From NCBI RefSeq assembly GCF_029227915.1, contig NC_079888.1:6151001-6190000 (forward strand): a stretch of DNA of 39,000 bases, given 5' to 3'. Every line of letters begins with the position of its first letter. Within the stretch, counting starts at the first letter, position 1. The translations under genes were made by a program, and so were the position numbers. This DNA comes from Hydractinia symbiolongicarpus. Its lineage: Eukaryota; Cnidaria; Hydrozoa; Anthoathecata; Hydractiniidae. Of this stretch, positions 12,393 to 22,152 are shown in pieces. The notes beneath the pieces are model-generated. The model saw only the letters and a program-made list of their open reading frames with translations. It was not told the origin of the DNA and did no database searches.

Positions 12393-14200
12393 CTCTGTCT
12401 GCACTTAGACCCCAGGCGGGCAATATTTTGCGGTGTACAGCCTTCATTTATTTGTCACATCAGAATAGAAGGGGACGTCATGAACCAGAAGTCTGTAAAA
12501 AGAAAATTTAATGCCGATAGCGTAGTTAGGAGATAAATTTCGTCTAATTTGTCTATTATAGCCCATTTAGGCGAATTAGTTTAATTTGCAGTTGTCCCTA
12601 ACTTGACGTAGCAAAAGAATATAAAAAAATGAGAAGGTAGCTAGCCTTTAAGTATGTTTTAATAATTTATTTGTAAAAAAAAACACTACGTTGTTTCATT
12701 TAAGGATACAAACAATCTTATTTTCATACCTAAATAATTACCACTACTTTTGAATAATTACAAAATAATAAATAATTAGCTACCACTAGTTTTCTTTAAT
12801 ATGACTTCCCATAGCTACTTGTCGTCATGATCAGAGAGGTCCAATCGGGATGAAACATTTTCAGTTAAGAGAGGAGTGACAATATGGGTGCGGTATGATA
12901 AAGATTCATCTATGAACACAACACGTATTTAGATCAAATTTTTATGTGTCATTGCCATGTGGAACTGTCACATATATGCCAAGCGCTAAATTAGGCAACA
13001 ATTTTACAAAACAAACTTTCAATAAAACCATACATGATTTAAAAGATGTCAAAATTATTTTTTTTATAAAAATGTTCATTATATATAATGTATATAAATA
13101 TGAATAATGTTTATTTTTTAAATATTTGTGAGTTTTGGTTCTCAGGATATTAAAGATCAAAGTAGTACCTATGGTCGCTACCATGACAAAGTCAGTTGGG
13201 ACTTTAAAATACTAACTTGTGTGACTTAAACACCAAACACCAAAAATTTGGAAGGATACATAAAATTTGCGATTTTTCTTTTCTGTGGAAAAACAGTCTA
13301 TGAAGATGGAAAATTAAGCTCTTAAAAGATTTTACTAAATTTGAAAGAGATATGGCTTAAATCCACAATTTTTGACAATGCATATTCCAAAATTTTCCCT
13401 AGCAACCGGTTGTATATTGTGGTTGCTAGGGCGTTTTTCCCGTATTCCCTCGTGATTTCGCGCTGATTTTTTCGATAATATATAGATAAACAAGATAGCT
13501 GTACAGCTATGAAGCTGTGGAACCAATGTTATGACGGAGCTGGGTTTTTTTGTTACTCTAGGATACACAAAGCCTATTTCTAATCATCGACGTATCGCAA
13601 GCCAATAAAAAACTTAAGTCCGCTTGGCTAGCATTTGCAACAGGTGATGCTAGACTAATTACTAAATATCGTTTTTTAAACCTTCTCACAAACGCAAGAC
13701 TGAAATATAATGAAATAAAGTTACATCATTTTTTGAGTAAATAAGGGTTCTAATAAAAGTTGTACCAGTAAAAGCATGTTTAAATAAAACAAAATCCATG
13801 CATAGGGGCTAGATTATGTCAATAAAATAATGCAGCACCAAGAAAACATTAAGCATGGAAGATAAGAAATTCATTAAAGCAACAAAAGGTTAGCATTGCA
13901 ATTTTGGTTGACCACATAGTCCAGTTAAACCATTTCGCACAACCAGTGTGGAGTGCTTCCAGTAAAACACTTAGGGAGGTCTGCTATAGCAAAAACTATC
14001 AGACGACATAATTTATTTCACTTAATCTGTTTCCCTATAAAGGTTGCAAAACTAATGTTAAACAATGACCGGTCAAGCAGTCAATACAATAAACCACATT
14101 GACCATCAGGATACAGGTATATGTGTTACACATCCAATGAGAAGCCCTTTTACAAATGCACCCATGTAACTTCAGATCAAATAAAATAATAAACAGGCTA
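12393..14200. other. no supported gene; one short inverted repeat
   Basis: AT-rich sequence with no domain-bearing frame. The only structure is the perfect inverted repeat at 13397-13431, listed separately. Confidence 0.4.
13397..13431. repeat. perfect 11-bp inverted repeat CCCTAGCAACC / GGTTGCTAGGG
   Basis: The arms 13397-13407 and 13421-13431 are exact complements around a 13-nt spacer. Each arm contains CCTAGCAAC, which matches an RFX-type X-box half-site, so the pair could be either regulatory or an element end. No gene is adjacent, which favours chance or a transposon remnant. Confidence 0.6.
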
Positions 14201-14219
14201 CATCATCATCATCATCATT
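14201..14219. repeat. (CAT)n tail of the LINE
   Basis: Six repeats of CAT on the plus strand, i.e. an ATG-repeat 3' tail in LINE orientation. Some non-LTR clades end in short tandem repeats rather than poly(A). Confidence 0.85.
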
Positions 14220-14225
14220 CTCGGC

Positions 14226-16479
14226 TTAGCGTCCGTTTTCCATGCTAGCATGGGTTGGACGGGGTATATTAATGACCCTCTTCCAATCTGATCTAGACTG
14301 TGTTAGATCTAAACTCAACTTCCTCTGTATCAAGTCTGCCCTTATAACCTCCTGCCAAGTCTTTCTCTGTCTGCCTCTGGGCTTTGCCCCAGGAACTATC
14401 AAGTCTCTACACTTTCTTACCCAATTATCCTCCTCCATTCTTTCCAAGTGCCCCAGCCAATTCAATCTTCTTATCTGGGTAACATCTTAAATTCTACGGA
14501 GACTTGGCCTGCTTCTTAGCTCATCTGAACTCTTTCTGTCTCTCAGACTGGCGTTACACATCCACCTAACCATTCTCATATCATTCCTTTCTAAACGGTC
14601 AAGATCTTCCTGCTTCACTGCCCATGTCTCACTACCGTGCAACATAACACTTCTTACACAGGCCTCATACAACCTACCTTTTACCTCAATTGACAGGACT
14701 CTGCTAGTCAACAAAGGAAGTAACTCTCCGAACTTTTTCCAAGCAGAACCTATCCTGCAAGTAACACTTCTTCCAACACCCCCTTCACTGCCCAAAATAT
14801 CACCTAAGTAACAGAAGTTCTCAACTATCTTTAACGAGCCACTGTTGTACATCATTAAAGCTGGAAATACTTCATTCTCTATAATCTCACCTTTGCAACG
14901 CTTGCATACAAACTGTATGTCAGCTCTTAACCTTCCACTAATACTACTGCACTTCTTATGCACCCAATGCTTGCAAGTCTGAAAAAAAATTGAGTTACTA
15001 CCAACCCCTTTCCTGCAAACTCCACAAGGCCACTTTCCAACTACAAGGTCACACTTGGCTGCAATGCTACTAATCATGACTTTAGACTTTGCTGTGTTTA
15101 CCTTTAGCCCTTTCTCTTCTAGTCCTTTCTTCCACTTCTCAAACTTTTCAACTAATTCTTCCATCGACTCTGCTATGAGAACCAAATCATCTGCATACAA
15201 TAACTCCCTTGGACAACATGTTCTGAACTCCATCGACAGCGCTTCTAAGACTAGAATAAACAACAAAGGACTAAGTACAGAACCCTGATGTACACCAACA
15301 TTTACACTAAATTTATCACTAAGTGAATCGTTAATCCTGACAAGACTTCTAGCATTGCTGTACATAGACTGTACCATCGTAACTAGCCACTCATCCACAC
15401 CTAATTTTCTCATAGCCCACCAAATAACTTTACGTGGCACTATATCAAAAGCTTTCTCTAAATCTACAAAGGCGAAATAGAGATTCTTTCTCTTTTCCTT
15501 TTCATACTTTTCCTGAAGCTGTCTGAGTAAAAATATTGCATCTGTAGTGCCACGCCCTGGAACAAAACCAAATTGCATCTTATATATATCAATTCTTTCT
15601 CTAAGTAACTTACCAATCACTCTTTCAATAACTTTCATTACTTGATCAACCAACTTCAAACCTCTATAGTTACCCCTTTCTAATGCATCACCCTTGCCCT
15701 TGAAACAATTCACTATTACACTCGACTGCCACTGACTCGGAATAGCACCATCCTTTATAATCTGGTTAGCAAGACTTGTAATAAGCTCAACTTCAATATA
15801 TCCAGATGCTTTTACCATCTCTGCAACAATACCTGATACTCCTGCAGCCTTGCCAATCTTCAATTTCCTAATAGCCTCCACTACCCATTCTGTCTTGATC
15901 TGCATAGCTGGCCCTTCTACAACATCATCATCAGACAAATTATCCTCGTCCCAATCAAACTCAGTGTTAAGCAACCTCTGATAATGATTCTTCCTAGCTA
16001 CCCTTTTCTCCTCCTCTGTGCTAGCCAAAACACCTTCATCATTACGTATACACTTCTCACCTACAACATCTTGACTAGTCTTTTTCATTTGCTTTGCTAT
16101 CTTGAATACCTCATTGCGCTGGTCTTCCCTTCTTAAAACATCTGCAAATCTGTTTCTCTCTGCTTCTGATTTTGCCTTATACACTGCTGTACGAGCGCGA
16201 CGCTTAGCTTCTAAGTAAATATTTTTACTACCACCTAACTTCCACTCTTTCCAAAGTTTCCTCTTTTCCTTTATACACTGGTCAACATCATTATTCCACC
16301 ATCGGGTCTGTCTATGTCTAGCTGGTCCTTTCGACCACCCACAGGTATCATCAGAAGCTTCTAGAAGACAATTCTTCAAAGTAGTCCAAGTACTTTCAAC
16401 ATTGTCACTATCACATTGACCATTGTGGGCTAACTGCTGAACTTTTGCACTAAATTGTCCTGCTACAATCTACAGTCTG
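14226..16479 (-). pseudogene. LINE ORF2-type reverse transcriptase with PHD-like finger, one nonsense mutation
   Basis: The frame is open from 16479 and the first Met is at 16379. It encodes a basic/coiled N-terminal region, then the RT: GKAAGVSGI, FGFVPGRGTTDAIF, FAFVDLEKAFD, GVHQGSVLSPLLF and the catalytic YADD (plus-strand 15186-15197). A PHD-like zinc finger follows (CGVC, TCKHWVHKKC, FVCKRC) in which one expected Cys is Phe (SIFFQTC). The thumb region YLGDILGSEGG and the MLHGSETWAV block follow. An in-frame TAA at 14487-14489 interrupts the protein. The same frame resumes at once with DVTQIRRLNWLGHLERM and runs to 14226 (GRQRKTW). A single nonsense change therefore separates this copy from an intact RT-to-C-terminus frame, but the 5' truncation already removes the endonuclease. 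Confidence 0.92.
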
Positions 16480-16490
16480 TCGTATACAAT

Positions 16491-17539
16491 GCAAATTAAT
16501 TACCTCTCACAGACAAGATTGAATATATATACTGTACACGCTGTTTTTTATAAGAAACCAGTTTTGGCTACTGAGGCTCAAGTTTTTTATTTTTTTCTGA
16601 TTTTGAGGCTAAAAGTTTCTTAACAGTTCTTAATTTTGACAACATGGAAGTAGATGAGCTTACCAACGATGGAAACATTTTTGACCTATTTCATTACAGT
16701 TCAAATGATTTTGTTTGTTAAGTGATATATACTAGTGCTGTGTTAGTAGTATGAGTATTGCTTTCTGATAATTCATATCGGTTTTGGAAATGAAGGGTTG
16801 TTTCTCTCTTAATATATAGTTCTAGTTTTGTCTGCTATTTGACCAATTAAAAAAGTGCTAAGAGCTCACTGTAATATTTTCTGTAATAGTCTATGGTCTG
16901 GAGGAGTTTGAGGTACTGAGCCAAACTAAGTTTCTTAATATTTTCAAATTTTGAGCCTCTGGTTTCTTGTAAGCGTGTTTCTTACATAAAAAAGTGTGTA
17001 TCACAAAAAACAGGTTCTATTTGAGCTTACATTGAAAATACTTTATTTATAGCATAACTAATAAAAAATGAGCTTTTGGTGCTTGTTTTACAGAGGAAAA
17101 ATTAAACAGGCTGGCAAAATTGTAGAACCCCTCCTGTTTAGTCACTGAGCAGCATGCTCAATAAATACGTATTTTATTCAAACTGGTATAGCCGAATTGT
17201 CATTTTGTACTGAGGACGCCCGAAAAAGGGATGGCAAGTCTAAAAATATCTGAGCCAACCCTTGTTTCATGGGTTGAAGGCTAGTCCAATAGAACGCCCT
17301 TTCAGACATGGTCTGCAGAAAATTTCTACAAATCCGAGCAATTTCCCAAGATCTTTTGTGCAAATCGACAGGCAAAATAAACATGCAATAATCCATAGAC
17401 CAACCAGCCTATTACAAACTTTAATTTTGAGTGGAGGCATTTTTTGGTCTTGAAATTAAAATCTAGTTTTTGCATGCAGATTAATTTACAACATACATAA
17501 GTGAAAAAATGCTACTAGCCTAACAATTTTTATCATAAC
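16491..17539. other. non-coding; contains a loose foldback (16536-16980)
   Basis: No supported coding region. The frames at 17178-17396 (-) and 17262-17453 (+) overlap on opposite strands without a domain. Confidence 0.4.
16536..16980. mobile_element. possible foldback element
   Basis: The left side reads ACACGCTG...ATAAGAAACCAG, then GAGGCTCAAG. The right side, reversed, reads ACACGCTTACAAGAAACCAG, then AGGCTCAAA. A second inner pair (GAGGCTAAAAGTTTCTTAA against a reversed TTAAGAAACTTAGTTTGGCTC) supports a degraded terminal-inverted-repeat element of about 445 bp. No target duplication was recognised. Confidence 0.4.
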
Positions 17540-17543
17540 TTAA

Positions 17544-18025
17544 ACAGTCTGGAAGAACTGATAATTAGCCTTTAAAGGACAGTCAGCCAATACAGGAAAT
17601 TATACGATACACAGTAAAATTAGCTGCTTATGTGGCTAATTATACGGTAGAGATCTTATTTCTTCAATTTTTACACTTTTCATCGATATCGATCTTCCAA
17701 TAGTCATCTACCTAGTTTCATAGCATGGTATGCTCCAATAAAAAAGAAAAGAAGAACAAGAAACGACTGCGTTTGAAAGATATATATATATATATATATA
17801 TTCATTTTCAAACTAATACCGGCTAATTAACCTTAAAAATACTGATTTTATGGAAAAACATTGAAAAGACGTAGTCAGATGTGAAAAATATGGGAAGGCA
17901 TACCCTACAATATCGACATATTGAAGAAAATTGTGGAAATTTAGGCAAAAAAGATCTCCACCGTATTATAGCCTTATAAGCATCGACTATCTTGTTACAA
18001 GCTAATTATCAGTTCTCCCCGACTG
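17544..18025. mobile_element. TTAA-flanked MITE with compound inverted repeats
   Basis: The outer inverted repeats begin CAGTCTGGAAGAACTGATAA on the left (17545-) and CAGTCGGGGAGAACTGATAA on the right (reversed from 18025). Over 25 bases ending in ATTAGC, 23 match. A second, inner inverted pair (about 17626-17657 and 17950-17981) shares ATACGGTAGAGATCTT or ATACGGTGGAGATCTT. TTAA flanks both ends (17540-17543 and 18026-18029), which is the target duplication of piggyBac and some Kolobok elements. The middle holds a short (AT)n run. There is no transposase, so it is non-autonomous. Confidence 0.7.
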
Positions 18026-18267
18026 TTAATTTACTTCTTCTATATAGCTAGTCTGTATTTTATTATCCCGTCAAAACGTAAACATTGAAACTCTATTGAA
18101 ACTTTATACCACTGGAATAAAATATTTTATTTTGTTGCTGTGAAGCTAACACTACAAACTATGATGTATGAAAAGATACATTGTTAAGCAGAGTATTTCA
18201 GCTAAAATTTGCAGGGTATTATTACAAGATTTATAGCTGACCTGAGCTGAAGCTAGCCACAAAAACT

Positions 18268-18318
18268 GAAGCTAGCCACAAAAGTAAGGAGGCATTTCTT
18301 ACTTTTGTGGCTAGCTTC
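18268..18318. repeat. perfect 21-bp hairpin with duplicated 5' half
   Basis: The arms 18268-18288 and 18298-18318 are exact reverse complements (GAAGCTAGCCAC.. / ..GTGGCTAGCTTC) around a 9-nt spacer. An additional copy of CTGAAGCTAGCCACAAAA lies just upstream (18247-18264), so two left arms compete for one right arm. Confidence 0.9.
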
Positions 18319-18329
18319 AAGTTGGTAAA

Positions 18330-19302
18330 AGATAACACAAGAAGTAATAACACGATGGATAGCACAAAATGCACTTAGCTATAGCTACCAAACTAAATGA
18401 AAAACTTTGGAGAAAAGCACAAAATAGCTGGCCTGCTATATATATACGCCAGTTATAGCCAAGATAATAAAAATGATTTTACTAAGATTTACATGGATGT
18501 GATTGTATCTTTATTAGCATATAGAAGCATAGAGAACATAGACAAAAAGAGACTATTCCAGTCTTTTCCAAACATGAGCTATGCAACTTTTAAAATCGCT
18601 GATTAAACGTCAATTTTACTAACCGCGTCCGAGATACGCATATCTTCACTTAAATCACAGAAGATCAGGATTTTGTTCGAGCTTTTAGCCGAAACTATGT
18701 GTTCCACAGCTAATAAGTAAATGAAATGAAAATATCGGCTTTGTTTCCCGCGGTATACTCAAAAGGTCACGTTTTAAAGCCAGTTGTAAATAAAAAAACT
18801 CTTAGCTAGCTAGCTGGAAGAATTTTTGCTTTTGCTGTGTTTGTTTGGTACTATTTGCTAGTTTTGTCTATATTTTAAGGAAAAATAGTTGCATTATACA
18901 AATTAATGTATGTTCTTTCAGGATACATATATATGAAATGAAAACAACAGTGAGAAAAAGAAGATATAGGAAGAAAAGGAAGTCTTGTTTCCAGAATTAA
19001 TAATTAAAAATGGTTGCCAAAATATAAACTTTTAGGAAGAAAACACAGACTTTATAGTCTCCTGTGTCTATTCTGGTGATGAATTTATTTCTGAGACCCC
19101 TCATGTCTACACTGCACACGAGCAGACAAGTCAGCCTGGTCCAAAAAACTTTGTAATATGAGTAAGGCAAAGATTTTATATTCAAATAAGAACATTCTCA
19201 ATCTAAGTTATACTGTAACACATGCTATTGCTGTTTGTCTTAGAATAAAAAAGACAAGGCTGGGCCAATGGCACAAGAGGATACAAAATTATCGATGTTG
19301 GT
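18330..19302. other. no supported gene
   Basis: AT-rich sequence. The 69-codon frame at 18397-18606 has no domain or splice context. Nothing else is recognised. Confidence 0.4.
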
Positions 19303-19310
19303 GTTTTGAA

Positions 19311-19659
19311 ACGAGGGTGCCGATAAGCCGTAAAAAGTGCGGGCGTTTTCAGGCGAGTTTGGCGTTTTGAAAAAAATTCAAGTATTCGCCCGAAAAAACC
19401 CGTTTTTGATGGTTTTTGAAAAAGCTTACTTTATAAATAACTTATATATAAACTTTATTAACTCCTTTCTCATCAAGCGCCTTCTTCCCAAGCATCGTCC
19501 GCATGGTTTGTTACAAGGAATTGCATTTCGGGAATGTTCCGGGTGAGTTTAGGAATGTTCTGGGTGAGTTCGGGAAAGTGCGGGCGGTTTCGGGGGACAA
19601 CCGCCAATTTTAGTTGAAATATCGCCTGAACTCCGTTTGTGACTTATCGGCACCCTCTT
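19311..19659. mobile_element. hAT-like MITE with 8-bp target duplication
   Basis: The ends are near-perfect inverted repeats, ACGAGGGTGCCGATAAG on the left and AAGAGGGTGCCGATAAG (reversed) on the right. The element is flanked by identical GTTTTGAA at 19303-19310 and 19660-19667. An 8-bp duplication with short inverted ends is the signature of the hAT superfamily. The 349-bp interior includes about three copies of a 22-nt direct repeat (GGAATGTTC.GGGTGAGTT type, 19528-19600) and no transposase. GC content is higher than the flanks. Confidence 0.85.
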
Positions 19660-19667
19660 GTTTTGAA

Positions 19668-21407
19668 CAATGCAATTTTGTAATAACATTATATGTGGCG
19701 TTTGGGAAGGTGCAAAGAGCAAGTAACGTGAAAGTTCAGCACTAAAAGAAATGGTTTAGCAAGTAAATTATCCCTTAAATGAAGCAATTGTAACAAATAT
19801 AGCTACACCTTTTTTTGCTAGTAAAAAGGGGCCAATCAACAAAAGTATACCAAGCGTATTAACATAAATCTGAAATCTGTATATGCCCGCCAAACATTTA
19901 GACATGCTGGACTACAACGTTTCTGTTCTAATATGGACTCATGTACTGCCTCCATTATATAATGGTCCATGTCAAACAATTTTAAAACATTTAAGCACCA
20001 AGGTAGTTGAACTTGCTGAATTTGTTTCACGATATTAACCAATTGGAAAATTGGACTCAGACATCATTCTTTTATAATTCTATCAGAAATACCTGTTTAT
20101 AAAATCTATGTGATAATTATATTGACAGCACTAGGACACTCCAAGGAACTTTTGTAAGGTTTTTTAGACTTTCACTCCAGTACATCTTTATTTTTTCATA
20201 GTCAAAGTTTTTAAACACAATTTTCTCTGTTTTCCGGAATTAGGGGGTGAAAAAGTCTGCAAATGATTAAAACCAAACGGGTGGTTTATTTTTTTTTTCA
20301 ATTTTGTATATTGTTTTCTGATGTTATTTGACACAAAACGACTATCTCACTTTTTTGATTTTTTCTTTTTTTGATTTTATATTTTAAAAAACAGATTTTT
20401 GGAATTTTACCCCCTGGACGGAAAAAATTCAAAAAAATAAGACAGTCATTTTGTATACTTTTTATTTTAAAGCAACTTTGCATAGTTATTTTATTTATAA
20501 AATGTTGATTTTGTTAGTAATAATCTGCAGACAATTTTAGTCATTTTAACTTTATCAGCCTAACCCCCGTCTCCAATATTACTTTTTGGATTTTTTTTTC
20601 ACTTTTCCAAAAATTTGGTCAATAATTTTTAATTTTGGAAATTTCAATTATATATGTTTAAGTTATCATGTGTAATCACAGCTGATTGTATAAAAGGGAT
20701 TTTTAGAAAATTTTGGTGTTTGACCACCTTAAGTCTATGGTATTCTGAATGAACGAAGTGCAGAAATACTAAACTGTGCCACCTACAATTGTCTAGGAGT
20801 AATTTTATTTCTGATACTTTGAAATAAATGTATTTAATCAAAATAAAATCTATTTGTCACCATTTAAATCTAGTTTTGAGTTTATAAGCATTATAGACAT
20901 AGTTACCACATAGTTACCACAATTTTGTGTTCTTTTAATTTGCTAAACTTGAAAATGAAACTTCAAATGATTATGCACAATAGATTATACTGAATGTGAT
21001 TTTGCGATAGAAAAACGAAACAAAAACAGCCTCAAAGTTGTTTTTGCTTACCTACTTTCGCATGTTGCATGTTGTTAAATTGTTGAAAATTATATTTACG
21101 ATTATGTTGTTCTACTGGAATTTATGCCCCTTACAATCCAGGCTGAGTTAACACCATCTGACATCACAAACCAACAAAATATATACAAACCAAGTTGACT
21201 TTTGTTTGATAATGGTGATTAATTAAATTATGGCTTTTTGGGGGTCAAATTTGCACATAATAAAATGTAAAATGTAAATTTTTTTTATGCCATGTTTTTT
21301 TATTTCATAAGAACACAGATATTTTCATAATAGATGTTTATTCTGACATGCAGGATATTGTTCCAATGTTTTTTATTTGTTTTGATATGATATATATCTT
21401 ACTTTAG
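19668..21407. other. no supported gene
   Basis: Strongly T/A-rich sequence with homopolymer runs (20280-20620). The reverse-strand frame 19836-20042 (68 codons) has a protein-like composition with several Trp and Cys, but no family I recognise. It is not called. Confidence 0.35.
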
Positions 21408-21505
21408 AAGAAATATATGAAAATTGGAATGAGTAATTTAGCAAGAGCAGTTAGAAACTCCTATGACTCACTGACTCCTGACTTTCGTAATAAATTTGTT
21501 AAAAG
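21408..21505 (+). other. possible upstream exon of the SET-kinase-recombinase gene
   Basis: Bounded by an acceptor-like TTTAG (21403-21407) and a donor G/GTATGA (21506). It contains an ATG at 21429 that starts MSNLARAVRNSYDSLTPDFR. Its reading frame leaves two bases at the donor, which does not join in frame to the next candidate exons. It is therefore either untranslated, spliced elsewhere, or not real. Confidence 0.3.
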
Positions 21506-21740
21506 GTATGAAGTTTTAATATTGTCATTTTTGTTATAAAACGGTAAAAAGCCTTCATATAAAGCCTAAGTTTGTCTTTTTTTAACGTCCCCTGTTTGTA
21601 ATTTTAAAATTTGTGGAAAAGCTCCTTAGGTAGGTCAAACACACTATTTCGCTATAAAATTATCAGTATTATTAAGTTTAATAATTCTATTAGCACAACA
21701 CGTTTTGTTCAATAGAATTTTAAATGTTCAAGTATTTCAG

Positions 21741-21845
21741 CTTCACAAATTCCACAGATTTCACAAGAGCTTGAAAAAGGACCTTGCAAAATCGCAAAAA
21801 GTGTGTGTATTAAACAATAATTTACTTGCAAGAATTATTAAATTT
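21741..21845 (+). other. possible upstream coding exon (35 codons)
   Basis: The acceptor TATTTCAG lies at 21733-21740 and the donor GTATGT at 21846. The exon is open throughout in phase 0 and would join without a gap to the exon at 22153, where nine further open codons precede the ATG at 22180. It encodes a Lys/His-rich stretch (LHKFHRFHKSLKKDLAKSQK). If it is used, the start codon lies further upstream and the protein is longer than modelled. Confidence 0.4.
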
Positions 21846-22152
21846 GTATGTAATAAACAAAAGTCACAATGAAGTTCAGTTGTTTTTTACTCTAACTCTG
21901 AAACAGTTCCCAACTTACAATCTTTAGAAAATTAAAGGGTATGCCTTAACAAAAACTTCATTGTTTCACAATTAATTTATCATTCTGTTTGTTGTAAACA
22001 ATTGTGAAACAACAGAAAACAGGTACTTCTAACACTACCCAAAGCTCATTTGCAAGAATTGTACTATATATATAATTCTATAGTTATATGTCATATAGTT
22101 AAGTATAATTTGCTTATAAAATCCGTTTTTAGTTGTTCTGTCTCATCTTCAG

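Larger units (their letters stand above)
14201..16490 (-). mobile_element. 5'-truncated LINE (non-LTR retrotransposon)
   Basis: The element lies on the minus strand. Its 3' end is marked by a short (CAT)n tract on the plus strand (14201-14219, i.e. ATG repeats in sense) directly after the ORF stop. The only coding part is the RT-bearing ORF. The frame closes upstream at a TAG (plus-strand 16480-16482), and no apurinic-type endonuclease lies beyond it, as expected for abortive reverse transcription. No clear target-site duplication could be identified. Confidence 0.85.

Noticed and set aside
19836-20042. 68-codon reverse frame with protein-like composition
   Set aside because: No recognisable family, no neighbouring exon and no repeat copy; chance cannot be excluded.
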